DNA of 64,000 bases. Source: Neisseria wadsworthii 9715 (GTDB lineage Bacteria; Pseudomonadota; Gammaproteobacteria; Burkholderiales; Neisseriaceae). Where the stretch lies: assembly GCF_000227765.1 (NCBI RefSeq), contig NZ_JH165159.1, positions 1,803,894 through 1,867,893 on the forward strand, given 5' to 3'. The notes beneath the pieces are model-generated. The model ran no database searches. It was not told the origin of the DNA and was given only the letters and a program-made list of their open reading frames with translations. The stretch's first letter is position 1. Each line of letters starts with the position of its first letter. Shown piece after piece: positions 48,472 to 57,142 of the stretch. A program made the translations under genes and the position numbers.

Positions 48472-49710
48472 TCAAACCAGCGGCACATTGCCCACCACGG
48501 CGGCCAACGCATCCAGCCGCTTGGCATGTTTTTCAACAAACGGGTTTTTCGTATCCCATGCGTAACCCGCCAAAATAGAAGCAATCATGCGGTTGATTTC
48601 GGGGCTGCGGTCGGCGGCATAAATCGCATTTTGGAAGCGCGTATCGTACCAGCCGTTGACATAGGTGCGGAAAGTGTCCACGCCCGGCATCAGCGTATCG
48701 GCGTATTCGCTCTGCCAATCCACCGCTTCGCCGTTGAACTGTTTGGCAAGCAGGTCTGCGGCCAGTTTGGCCGAATGCATGGCGATGGTAACACCGGAAG
48801 AAAACACCGGATCCAGAAACTCCGAAGCATTGCCGAGCAAGGCAAAGCGCTTGCCGTATAAAGTTTTCACATTGGCCGAATAACCTTGGATGCTGCGGAA
48901 CGGAAATTCGTTTTCCCATTGCGCATCGGCCAGAATTTCCGCCAACATCGGGCATTCGAGGGCGAATTTTTTCAGCACGGTTTCCGAATCGCCGGCAAGC
49001 TTGTCGGTCGAGCCGACCACGCCGATGGAACAATGGTTGTCGGCAAACGGAATCGTCCACAGCCATACGTCGCGGTGCTGCGGGTGGGTGGTAATCAGAA
49101 TTTTGTCGCGGTCGAATTTGGGGCTGGAAATGTTGTCTTGGATGTGGGTAAAGTGCGCGATGCGCGGCGGCAGGTCGGAAGGGGTTTCCAAACCCAGCAA
49201 ACGCGGTAGCACACGGCCGTAGCCGCTGGCATCCAACACAAATTTCGCGCTCAGTTCATAAGCCTCGCCCGTGTCGGTTTCCACTTTCAGACAGGCATCG
49301 TCTTCCCGCTCTTCAAACGCGGTTACACCGTGCCCGAAGCGCACTTCAACGCCCTGCTTGGCTGCCTCGTCTATCAAAATCTTGTCAAACAAAGCGCGGC
49401 GCACTTGGAATGTGGTGCCCGGCCCGGGGGAAAATTTATCGGTGAAGTCAAAATAAGTATAGCGGCTGCCCCAAGTGAAGGCGGCACCGTTTTTAAACTG
49501 AAACGAAGGCTCCGCTTCCACCGCTTCCAAAAACCCTGCTTCTTCAATCATTTCCATGCAGTGCGGTAGCAAGCTCTCGCCAATCACAAAGCGCGGGAAA
49601 TGCTGCTTTTCCAACACGCATACTTTGAAACCTTTTTTATTCAGCAACGCAGAAGCGATGGAGCCCGAAGGGCCGGCTCCGATAATAGCAACGTCGAATT
49701 GATGGGTCAT
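48472..49710 (-). CDS. Flavin-dependent halogenase-like protein
   Basis: The 412-residue flavoprotein has the FAD-binding GAGPSG motif at residues 11-16 and the GESLLPHC segment at 44-51. It carries both hallmarks of FAD-dependent halogenases: a lysine in FQFKNG (Lys73, aligned with the catalytic lysine of tryptophan halogenases) and the W-x-W-x-I-P motif (Trp216-Pro221). Homologues occur in aryl polyene and flexirubin clusters, where they may halogenate the aryl head. Simple hydroxylation or oxidation is possible. ATG 49710 is chosen because the N-terminus MTHQFDVAIIGAGP is immediately the Rossmann strand. Confidence 0.78.
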   Translation of the reverse strand: MTHQFDVAIIGAGPSGSIASALLNKKGFKVCVLEKQHFPRFVIGESLLPHCMEMIEEAGFLEAVEAEPSFQFKNGAAFTWGSRYTYFDFTDKFSPGPGTTFQVRRALFDKILIDEAAKQGVEVRFGHGVTAFEEREDDACLKVETDTGEAYELSAKFVLDASGYGRVLPRLLGLETPSDLPPRIAHFTHIQDNISSPKFDRDKILITTHPQHRDVWLWTIPFADNHCSIGVVGSTDKLAGDSETVLKKFALECPMLAEILADAQWENEFPFRSIQGYSANVKTLYGKRFALLGNASEFLDPVFSSGVTIAMHSAKLAADLLAKQFNGEAVDWQSEYADTLMPGVDTFRTYVNGWYDTRFQNAIYAADRSPEINRMIASILAGYAWDTKNPFVEKHAKRLDALAAVVGNVPLV

Positions 49711-49928
49711 TTTTTTGCTTTCTTCAATTTGAATATTTATTCCATATTGGCTGTGTGCAACAGCCATTATCTTATTCTGCTCAACATAATGTTGTAATCA
49801 ACCTGTGTCGCCACGAAATTTAATATTTCAGACAGGCATTTTGTTATAGCAAACAAACTTTAAAAACCAACACCCTGCGGTCTATCCGAACATTAACGGG
49901 TACGGCAGCTTCCTCTGCCCAATGCCCT

Positions 49929-52322
49929 TTACCCCTCTTCCTTCAACAACCAAGCCGATAGCCACAGATTCAACAGCACGCCCACCGCCACCGTAATGCC
50001 GAAAGCAGCCACGGCCGGGGTGCTGCTCGTACCGAGCAGGATAAAGGAAATACCGGTGGTCAAGGCTGCCAACAGCATACCGCCGAGGCGCGCGGGCGCG
50101 GTGTGTTTGGCGGTAACGGCATACACCGTGTAGTCCACACCGATGGCCGACACCAGCAGCAGGCCGAACATAGCAAACAGGCTCACCGGCACACCCGCCC
50201 AACCCAACACGGCCACAGTACCCACCGCAGCAGCCAAAGGTACGGCCAGAATTTTGACGCCGCGCCGCATGCCGAACATATACCACAACAAAACCAGTGC
50301 CAGCGCATAAGACGCCAACTTCAGCCAAGCGGTATGGTTGCGGGTTTCCTGAAACAATTGGTTCAAATGCGCGCGCTTGTCCGCCCAATGCACACCCGCC
50401 AAGCCTTGAATGCCTGTCTGAACGGCAGCGGCATCGGTCAAACCGTTTAAGCGGATCACCGAAGCAAACCTGCCCGGCGCTGCTTCACCCAAATACAGAG
50501 GGCGCCAAGCTTCGGCCATTTCCAGTTTCAAGCCTTCCGACAAAGTCAGCGCCGGTGCGCCGGCGGCTTCATTTAGAGCATCACGCATGGTGTTGCGCGG
50601 CACGCCGATTTCGCGCATAGCCTGCCAGGCATCAGGCAATCTCGCCAACTCACGCAGGCGGTTTTGCAGCTTTTTCTGTTCGGAAACAGACAGCAACCAT
50701 TGGTCGAGCGACTGAATTCCCACCAGCTTTTGCTGCGCAATCAAAGGCCGCAGCAAGCGGTGTATTTCCGCGTTTTTGCGCAGCAGCGCATCTTCGTTTT
50801 CCGCTTCCACCACCAGATATTGCCCGCCGAAATCAGCACCTGAAAGCTTGCCGATTTGCTGCGCTTCGGCCAACAACTCGGGCGGCATATTGACCCATTG
50901 GCGTATATCGTCGCGCCAGTCGCTGCGCCACAAGCCCACAGCCAGAAAGATACCGCCCACAATCCACCAGCCGCGGCGATGCAGGCGCAGTTTCACCTTG
51001 CCGGACACCACATACAAACGCGCCATCCAGCCCGCAAACGGTACGTTTTTAGCCTGATAACGCGCAAACACGGCCGGCAGCCACAACACAGTCGCTCCAA
51101 AAGCGCCCAGCAAAGCAAAACCGGAAAACACCGCCGTTTGGCGCAGCACGGGCAGCGGCGTAAACCATAAAAACGCATAGCCCAAAACCGTAATCAGCAA
51201 GCTGATGGCAAAAGTCGGCATCACATGGCGCATTGCGGGTTTGGCCTCCCACGAAAGGCTGTCTGAAAGCGCGGCATATTTGCCTTCGTAGCGGCGGAAC
51301 ACCGAAGGCGCAAGCCAATGCAGCGGGAAATCCACCAACACACCGACCAAGCTGGTGCCGATCACAATCGTCAGAATATGCACTTGGCCAAACACCAGCA
51401 ACGCGGCAGCCAAGCCCGTAAGCATCCCGGCTGCCAGCGGCAAAGCCAGCCAGAATACCCGCGCAGAACGGAACACCCACAAGAGTAGTGCAAACGTAAG
51501 CAGCAGGCCGGTTGCGCTCATCATGCGGCTTTCCCGCTGCGCCTGTGCTTTTGCCGCTGCTGCGAACACCGCGCCGCCCGCGCTCAGCGTTTCCGCACCG
51601 TTTGCCGCCGCCAGCTCGCGGCTTTTTTGCAAAAGTGGCAGCAGCTCATCGCTGCCGTTGGCGATATTGTTGACATCGGGCAGCTTGCCGCGCAGCCACA
51701 CCCAAGTTTTGCCGCTTTCGTCTTCGGTGAACAACATGCCGTTATCGGCATTCCACTGCAAGCGGCTTTGCGGGCGGGCGCGCTCGGATACAAAGCGGCC
51801 GACACCCAACCAATCCTGATCCAGCGGCAAAGGCGACGGCGCGGCAAACGGGTTTACCGCCGCTTCCGCGCGCTCCTGGAAATACTTCACCGGCTGCTCA
51901 AACAGCAATTGCCGCTGCTCAAACGGCATCACAGCCACACCCAAGCGCCGAATATCCTCGCGCACACGTTCCAAATCGGGTGAAATGCTGCTGTCCACTT
52001 CGGCAAACACACCGCTCTGCCGCCACAGCCCGGCGATCTCCATGCCTGTCTGAAAAGCTTTTTCCGCATCGCTGCTGCCCGCCAGCAAAACCACTTGCGC
52101 ATTTACCTGCTTTTCGTTTTCCGCATCGGCAAGCTGAAGCAAAATATCCGGCTGCCGCTCTTGCGGCAACAGCGCGGTCAAATCGGTTTGCAGCCAGTTT
52201 TTGGCGGCAAACTGATAAATCAGAAAAGCGGAAACCAGCAGGATGAAGGCCGTGTAAAGCCTTTGAGGCGTAATGTTCAGACAGCCTCGTTTAAGATGTT
52301 TGAATATAGAGATGCGCATCAT
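49929..52322 (-). CDS. RND/MMPL-family lipid exporter of the aryl polyene cluster
   Basis: The 797-residue inner-membrane protein has the two-fold MMPL layout. One N-terminal helix, a large periplasmic domain and five helices (around residues 260-420) are followed by a second periplasmic domain and six more helices. The second half contains GVDYTVYAVTAKHT, with the charged helix-4 Asp typical of proton-driven RND pumps. In aryl polyene clusters this type of protein exports the finished lipid towards the outer membrane, presumably handing it to the LolA-like carrier. The first two codons are both ATG. Confidence 0.82.
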   Translation of the reverse strand: MMRISIFKHLKRGCLNITPQRLYTAFILLVSAFLIYQFAAKNWLQTDLTALLPQERQPDILLQLADAENEKQVNAQVVLLAGSSDAEKAFQTGMEIAGLWRQSGVFAEVDSSISPDLERVREDIRRLGVAVMPFEQRQLLFEQPVKYFQERAEAAVNPFAAPSPLPLDQDWLGVGRFVSERARPQSRLQWNADNGMLFTEDESGKTWVWLRGKLPDVNNIANGSDELLPLLQKSRELAAANGAETLSAGGAVFAAAAKAQAQRESRMMSATGLLLTFALLLWVFRSARVFWLALPLAAGMLTGLAAALLVFGQVHILTIVIGTSLVGVLVDFPLHWLAPSVFRRYEGKYAALSDSLSWEAKPAMRHVMPTFAISLLITVLGYAFLWFTPLPVLRQTAVFSGFALLGAFGATVLWLPAVFARYQAKNVPFAGWMARLYVVSGKVKLRLHRRGWWIVGGIFLAVGLWRSDWRDDIRQWVNMPPELLAEAQQIGKLSGADFGGQYLVVEAENEDALLRKNAEIHRLLRPLIAQQKLVGIQSLDQWLLSVSEQKKLQNRLRELARLPDAWQAMREIGVPRNTMRDALNEAAGAPALTLSEGLKLEMAEAWRPLYLGEAAPGRFASVIRLNGLTDAAAVQTGIQGLAGVHWADKRAHLNQLFQETRNHTAWLKLASYALALVLLWYMFGMRRGVKILAVPLAAAVGTVAVLGWAGVPVSLFAMFGLLLVSAIGVDYTVYAVTAKHTAPARLGGMLLAALTTGISFILLGTSSTPAVAAFGITVAVGVLLNLWLSAWLLKEEG

Positions 52323-52441
52323 AATCCGTCCGGATAGGAGTTTCTGAAATGTTTATAGTCTGATTTACCTTAAAAAAACCGAGCACTTGTTATCTACCTG
52401 CCGCCTCTGAACATTTCTTCCAATACATATCATGCGATAAT

Positions 52442-52744
52442 TTAATCATGCAACGATCCGGCTTTATTAAATTCAATTTCCAAATTAATAAAAGCATCTA
52501 TCATCGCGCGCCAAACGGCCTCCGCAACCTCGGGGGACAATCCTTCGGAAATGGCTTGCACACGGCGCGCTTCAATAACTTGCGCAACACGTTCCGGCGC
52601 AGCAACGGCCCGAGCATCGTTATGCGGTTTTAAACGCCCTGCCTGCTCCACCAATTTTTGCCGTCGAGCCAACAATTGAATAATTTCTCCATCCAAATCG
52701 TCAATTACTCGACGGACTTCATTCAAGGTTTCCGGCATAGTCAT
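52442..52744 (-). CDS. PchB-like chorismate mutase / isochorismate pyruvate lyase
   Basis: The 100-residue all-helical AroQ-fold protein resembles Pseudomonas PchB (VRRVID, LLARRQKLV, APERVAQV). The basic active-site residues are conserved: Arg11, Arg28 and Lys39 match PchB Arg14, Arg31 and Lys42. The position of PchB Gln90 is Glu89. Such enzymes either rearrange chorismate to prephenate or split isochorismate to salicylate. Either could supply an aromatic starter or head group for the pigment. ATG 52744 has AAGGAAAC upstream. It lies between the BtrH-like and MMPL genes on the same strand. Confidence 0.78.
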   Translation of the reverse strand: MTMPETLNEVRRVIDDLDGEIIQLLARRQKLVEQAGRLKPHNDARAVAAPERVAQVIEARRVQAISEGLSPEVAEAVWRAMIDAFINLEIEFNKAGSLHD

Positions 52745-52779
52745 AATAGTTTCCTTATCATATTTTCCAATCATTTTAT

Positions 52780-53772
52780 TCAGCGCAAACTCCGCCACAA
52801 AGCTTCTTCCTGATTGGCGATGCCGCGCAAAAAGTCGGCAATCTCGCGGCAGCCTTGCTCGGTCGGCTTTTTACACTGGCGCACGCACATGCTGGCAAAC
52901 TGGCGCCAGTTGTCGCCGATGTCGGTCATTTGCTGCGAAGCGGCCCGCAGAGCCGGGTTGCCGCAGATTTCGGCAGCCTGTTCAAGAAAATAAGCGTAAA
53001 GGTAGCGGAAGCCGGCGCCGCCGGTGCCGATTTCTTCCTGCATGCGCACGATATGGCCGAGGTAAAGTTTCTGATATTTGGCGCTTTTGCCGCTTTTGGG
53101 CAGGCTTTCTATTTTTTTCGCCAACGTGCGTATGCCTTTTACGCCTACGAAAAACACGGGCGCCAGCATTTGCTTGGCATTTTTGCGGATGGCTGCCTGA
53201 ATTTTTTCAGACAGGCATTCGTTAATCTGCTTATCCGAAGCCCGGGTGTCGATGTAATACATCAAGCCTTTGGCAGCCAGCGCGCCTTTGGCGAAGCGGG
53301 CACGCTGCAAGTCTTCCGCAGCGCAACGCTGCATACTCTCGAACACCGGATCGCTTACCAAATAGTCGCCGCCTTCTTTGCCGTACACCAAGAGATTGTG
53401 CGCGTTGAAATGAAAGCGCATTTCCGGCGGGAAATAAGGCAGCCAGAACACGGAAGTCTGCAAGCCGACCAGTTTGCCTTGCGCCACGGCAGCGTCCAAT
53501 GCCGCCTGCCCGGCTTCGGGCGATGAGAATTTTTGCAGCTTGAGCTTGATGCCCAACACTTTGCATATGTTGCGGATAATGCCTCTTGGCGCAATCCGGT
53601 AAGAAATCAACGGCATGCCGGAAAGCTTCACTATCGGCATATAGATAAAGGTCAGCCCGTGCGCCAGCCCGAACACCATGGCTTCGTTCAAATCGCAGCC
53701 GTGGTGTTTAAGTAAGGTGGACATCACGCCGCTTTCGCAATGGGCGGTGTGCTGGTGTGAAAATTCAGTCAT
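52780..53772 (-). CDS. BtrH N-terminal domain protein, probable acyl transferase
   Basis: The 330-residue cytoplasmic protein begins with a BtrH-type papain-like domain. Candidate catalytic residues are Cys12 (HCESGVM), the His in HFNAHNLLVYG and the Asp in VSDPVF. BtrH moves an acyl group from an ACP to an acceptor in butirosin synthesis. BtrH-like proteins also occur beside darA/darB in flexirubin clusters, so it may esterify the aryl polyene with the dialkylresorcinol. A helical C-terminal domain (DUF4872-like) follows. It overlaps the next gene upstream by eight bases. Confidence 0.75.
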   Translation of the reverse strand: MTEFSHQHTAHCESGVMSTLLKHHGCDLNEAMVFGLAHGLTFIYMPIVKLSGMPLISYRIAPRGIIRNICKVLGIKLKLQKFSSPEAGQAALDAAVAQGKLVGLQTSVFWLPYFPPEMRFHFNAHNLLVYGKEGGDYLVSDPVFESMQRCAAEDLQRARFAKGALAAKGLMYYIDTRASDKQINECLSEKIQAAIRKNAKQMLAPVFFVGVKGIRTLAKKIESLPKSGKSAKYQKLYLGHIVRMQEEIGTGGAGFRYLYAYFLEQAAEICGNPALRAASQQMTDIGDNWRQFASMCVRQCKKPTEQGCREIADFLRGIANQEEALWRSLR

Positions 53773-54211
53773 GATTGTGTTTACCGCTCGGGTGGTTTTT
53801 CAGACAGGCATTGTTTTCAAAAGGACGGCGCAAATCATCTATGCCTGTCTGAAACGCTTGTGCATATTTTTCCAGCGTTTTTAGCGGCAATTTAGCAAAT
53901 ACCTCGGGGCGGAAATGGCGGCGCACCTGCCAGCGCCACAAGCCTGTTACCTGCGCCAAACTGGCTTCGTCGTGACGGTAGCGGTACATATAATAATAAA
54001 GCGGCGAGCGTTCGCCATTCAGCACCGCCCGCCGCGCCTGCTCGGTTTGTTCGTCCAAATCGGCCACCGCCTGCTCGGTGGCATAAGCTTCATCCTGCCA
54101 GCCTGTGCTGGTGGCGGCTTCGTAATGCCCGTTGCGCGTGCCGTAAATCACTTTACGGTGGCCGTGGTAGGTTTTGCTGTCGTCTTGCGGAATGTCGTCT
54201 ATCTTCATCAT
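53765..54211 (-). CDS. Conserved small protein of the dialkylresorcinol cluster, function unknown
   Basis: I cannot name a family. The product begins MMKIDDIPQDDSKTYHGHRKV and contains a helical stretch with SPLYYYMYRYRHDEASLAQVTGLWRWQVRRH, rich in Tyr, Trp and Arg. No signal or membrane segment is seen. It is coupled to the BtrH-like gene by an eight-base overlap and follows darB by five bases, so it should act with them. The C-terminus (QTGIDDLRRPFENNACLKN) is encoded by two uptake sequences, and may be less constrained. The start is the first of two adjacent ATGs. Confidence 0.6.
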   Translation of the reverse strand: MMKIDDIPQDDSKTYHGHRKVIYGTRNGHYEAATSTGWQDEAYATEQAVADLDEQTEQARRAVLNGERSPLYYYMYRYRHDEASLAQVTGLWRWQVRRHFRPEVFAKLPLKTLEKYAQAFQTGIDDLRRPFENNACLKNHPSGKHNHD

Positions 54212-54216
54212 GCCTC

Positions 54217-55380
54217 CTATGTCTTCACTGCCTCCAGCAGCATAAAGCAGGAAGAAAAGCGCCCGCTTTCCGGCACGAAACACAATACTTTCTGCCCGTG
54301 CGACACATCAAACGTGCGCATGAATTCTTCAAGGATAATATAAATCGAAGCCGAACCCGTGTTGCCTTTACGGGGCAGGTTGGTAAACCATTTTTCCAAA
54401 GCGATAGGAAAACCCGCCTTCTCCAGCCCGGCAGCCACTTTGTCGCGGAAAAAGCACGAAGAATAATGTGGCAGAAACCAATCAATCTCATCGGCGGCCA
54501 GCCCGTATTTTTCCATAATGCGCACAATCGGCTTTTCTACTGTGTAATGGACGATATTGTCGTTTAAGAGTTTCACATCCTGCTTCACCGCCATCACGCT
54601 GTGCGCTTCGCGGTAAGCCGCATCAAATGTTTTGAAGCCTCTGAATTCGCTCTCAACCAGTTCTGCACCGGCATACATGCAAACAGGCATTTCATGTGCA
54701 TAGGAAACCAGCTCGATAAAGCGGATTTTAAAGCTCAAGCCTTGCGGGTTGGGGCGGTTGCTCAAATAGGCCGCGCCTGCACCGTCGGAAAGCATCCAGC
54801 GCAGAAAGTCTTTCTCAAAACCGATTTCCGGCCTGGCCTGCTCCAGCGCTTTTTGCGCCACTTCGCTTTTAAACACGTCACCGCGCATAATGGCTGAAGC
54901 CGCTTCCGAAGCAGCCACCACCGCATGCTGGTGCTCGCCTGTACGCACGCTGTTGTAAGCATATTTCATCGCCGCCATTCCTGCCGCACACACGCCTGCC
55001 GTGGTTACCACTTCATAAGCAGGCGCGCCTTCGAGCAAACCGTGCAGCATCACGCCCTGCCCCGGCATAATCTGATCGGGATAAGAGGTTCCGCAGGTCA
55101 AGCAGCCTATTTCGTGTTTGTCCACGCCTTGCTCAAACAGGCGCTTCACCGCCTCGGCAGCAAGCTCCGTGCCGCTGTGGGTCGCCCGGCCGGTTACCGG
55201 GTCTATCGCATAATAGCGGCTCTCAATGCCGTTGGAGCGCAAAATCATTTTGCGTACACGCGAAGGCACATCGCCCGCCATGCCCAACACGGCCTCCATT
55301 TCATCATTAGAAACGGGGGCATTGGGCAGAAAAGCCGATACCCGGTTGAGATAGACATCCAGTAATTGTTGGTTTTCCAT
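54217..55380 (-). CDS. darB: DarB-like ketosynthase (dialkylresorcinol/cyclohexanedione synthase)
   Basis: This is a KAS III-type condensing enzyme of 387 residues. The Cys-His-Asn triad is visible as Cys131 (TAGVCAAG), the His in FLPHYSSCFF and the Asn in RKGNTGSAS. DarB enzymes condense a beta-ketoacyl thioester with a second acyl chain and cyclise the product to a 1,3-cyclohexanedione. The distinctive features against FabH are the extended N-terminus, the PDQIMPGQG segment and linkage to darA. The product would be the dialkylresorcinol part of a flexirubin-like lipid. Confidence 0.85.
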   Translation of the reverse strand: MENQQLLDVYLNRVSAFLPNAPVSNDEMEAVLGMAGDVPSRVRKMILRSNGIESRYYAIDPVTGRATHSGTELAAEAVKRLFEQGVDKHEIGCLTCGTSYPDQIMPGQGVMLHGLLEGAPAYEVVTTAGVCAAGMAAMKYAYNSVRTGEHQHAVVAASEAASAIMRGDVFKSEVAQKALEQARPEIGFEKDFLRWMLSDGAGAAYLSNRPNPQGLSFKIRFIELVSYAHEMPVCMYAGAELVESEFRGFKTFDAAYREAHSVMAVKQDVKLLNDNIVHYTVEKPIVRIMEKYGLAADEIDWFLPHYSSCFFRDKVAAGLEKAGFPIALEKWFTNLPRKGNTGSASIYIILEEFMRTFDVSHGQKVLCFVPESGRFSSCFMLLEAVKT

Positions 55381-55434
55381 TTAATTCGGTTGATTCACTA
55401 TTAATTTTGGCCGCAAACGGTTTTCAGACAGGCA

Positions 55435-56343
55435 TTATTCCCCTGAAGGCCCGCTGAAATAAGCCCGCTGTCTGGCCAGCTTTTCCTGCATCAGCGGCGC
55501 CAACAGCCGCTTCAACACCGCACTGAGCGGCACCACCGTTAAAATCATGCCAATCAGAAACACGACATAAAACGCCAGCACGGCATAGCGCGCCCGCTTC
55601 GACACGCGCCCCACCGCCATCACAAGCTTGCCCCAAATAAAAAAGCTGCGCTTGCCCACTTTTTCGCTCATCATCAGCTTTTCGTCCACTTTCACCGCTC
55701 CCATACCGCGGAACAAGCCGCCGTCTAAAGCTTCATCGTTTTGCAAGGCCTCTGCCAAACGACGTCCGAAACGCGCTGCGTCCTGCAATTCGTCTTGGCA
55801 GATACCTGCCGACGGCAGCCATGGGAAAAGCTGCTTTTTGCCGCTCAGCATCCACGCAGGCGTAGTGATAAAACTGGCCGCGCTGCTGCATGCGTCGATT
55901 TTCACAATATTACCCACTAGTTTCGCACCTGCATCTGCCAACAGCTTTTTAACGGTTTCCTGCGCCATCAGCCACATATTGCGGCAACCGATTAAGGTAA
56001 CAACCGGCGTATCGCGCAAAACCGCTTTTGCAGCGGGATGTTGTAAAAAAGCGGTAATCGGCTGCGCCGGCGACAAAAACCACACGGTATAAGCCAACAC
56101 CACCGCATCATAACGGCTGCGTGAAAATTCAGGCGCAGCAATCGGCTGAGGCTTCAAATGAACGGTTTCGGGAAATGTATTGAAAAAACGCCAAAACGGC
56201 CATGGAAAAGGATACGGCTTATCGGGCTGAATTGCCAGCATATCCACCGCTACACCGGCTTGCTGCAGGGGCTTGGTAAAATTTACCGCCAATTCGCGCA
56301 GCTGGCCGGTTTGCGAGTAATACACCACTAAAACATTTTTCAC
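55435..56343 (-). CDS. darA: DarA-like dialkylresorcinol condensing/aromatising enzyme
   Basis: The 302-residue protein starts with a flavodoxin-like fold (NVLVVYYSQTGQLRELA) and continues with YTVWFLSPAQPITAFL and IGCRNMWLMAQETV. A hydrophobic C-terminal segment (YAVLAFYVVFLIGMILTVVPL) probably tethers it to the membrane. This is the family annotated as dialkylresorcinol condensing enzyme DarA, thought to aromatise the cyclohexanedione made by DarB. The gene lies directly upstream of darB on the same strand, 54 bases apart with one uptake sequence between. Confidence 0.85.
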   Translation of the reverse strand: MKNVLVVYYSQTGQLRELAVNFTKPLQQAGVAVDMLAIQPDKPYPFPWPFWRFFNTFPETVHLKPQPIAAPEFSRSRYDAVVLAYTVWFLSPAQPITAFLQHPAAKAVLRDTPVVTLIGCRNMWLMAQETVKKLLADAGAKLVGNIVKIDACSSAASFITTPAWMLSGKKQLFPWLPSAGICQDELQDAARFGRRLAEALQNDEALDGGLFRGMGAVKVDEKLMMSEKVGKRSFFIWGKLVMAVGRVSKRARYAVLAFYVVFLIGMILTVVPLSAVLKRLLAPLMQEKLARQRAYFSGPSGE

Positions 56344-56470
56344 AATTCCCCCGAAACAGATAAATTAATTTGGCAAATTTTAACAAAGCAGCATCTTTTA
56401 TAGCAATGTAAAAAAACACCTCCCCCCTCTTAGGGCTAGAGTAAAGAAGCTTGTTTTCACAGTCCTTACA

Positions 56471-56500
56471 AAAACCCGTTTCCTCGCAGAAACGGGTTTT
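56471..56500 (-). terminator. Hairpin terminator after the LolA-like gene
   Basis: The stem AAAACCCGTTTC/GAAACGGGTTTT with a CTCGCA loop is followed by T's on the minus strand. A resident uptake sequence abuts it (56497-56511). It may split the cluster into two transcripts. Confidence 0.75.
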
Positions 56501-56532
56501 CAGACAGGCATCATATCTTTTGCTACTAATGA

Positions 56533-57126
56533 TCACAAAGCCTGCTTGGCAAACGCATCCAGCTCCTTGCCTGTCTGAATTTGGTTAAACTGCATCACCG
56601 TGCGGTCGCCCTGTTTTTCATTTAATTCAATGCGGCGCACAACAGTGTCGCCGCTGATGTCGATATGGTTGAAAACCTGCTTCATCAAAGATGTTTTAGG
56701 GTTTAAACGCAGCGTCCATTTTTGCTGCGTACCGGAGAGTTGCAGATTGAATTGCTTTTCCAAGCCTTGCGTGTTACCTCCCAGCAAATCAAGAAACAGG
56801 CGGATTTGTTGCGCCTGACCGCTCATTTTGCTCGGGTTAGCGGTGGTCCATTGCTGGCCGTTCCACTGCATGATGCCGTCTGAACGCACGCGCAGGCGGT
56901 TATCGAACGGCTTTTGCATATGCCACAGCAGGCCGTTTTTCGGCACCAGCACAAACTGGCCGCTGGTTACCATCGGTTTGTTGAGCGATTTGAGATAACG
57001 CTGCTGGGTAAACGCGCCCTGCACATTATTCGGCTTTTGCAGGGTTTGGGAAAGCTCGGCAGTGGAAAACGCCCAAAGCAGCGGGCTAAACAGGGTAAAC
57101 GCAGAAGCAAGTATCAGCTTTTTCAT
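56533..57126 (-). CDS. LolA-like outer-membrane lipoprotein carrier of the aryl polyene cluster
   Basis: The 197-residue periplasmic protein has a signal peptide ending near LWA|FST. A LolA-fold domain follows, with VQGAFTQQRYLKSLNKPMVTSGQFVLVPKNGLLW. It differs from the housekeeping LolA and matches the carrier proteins of aryl polyene clusters. It probably shuttles the pigment lipid from the exporter to the outer membrane. ATG 57126 was chosen because the signal peptide begins there. One AT-DUS canonical uptake sequence (56873-56884) is inside the gene, the only one between 37 and 60 kb. Confidence 0.82.
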   Translation of the reverse strand: MKKLILASAFTLFSPLLWAFSTAELSQTLQKPNNVQGAFTQQRYLKSLNKPMVTSGQFVLVPKNGLLWHMQKPFDNRLRVRSDGIMQWNGQQWTTANPSKMSGQAQQIRLFLDLLGGNTQGLEKQFNLQLSGTQQKWTLRLNPKTSLMKQVFNHIDISGDTVVRRIELNEKQGDRTVMQFNQIQTGKELDAFAKQAL

Positions 57127-57142
57127 CACTTTCCTTATCACA

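Noticed and set aside
48533..49066. A long open frame overlapping the halogenase-like gene on the same strand, different phase
   Set aside because: The other phase has the complete FAD-binding and halogenase motifs; this one has none and no ribosome-binding site.
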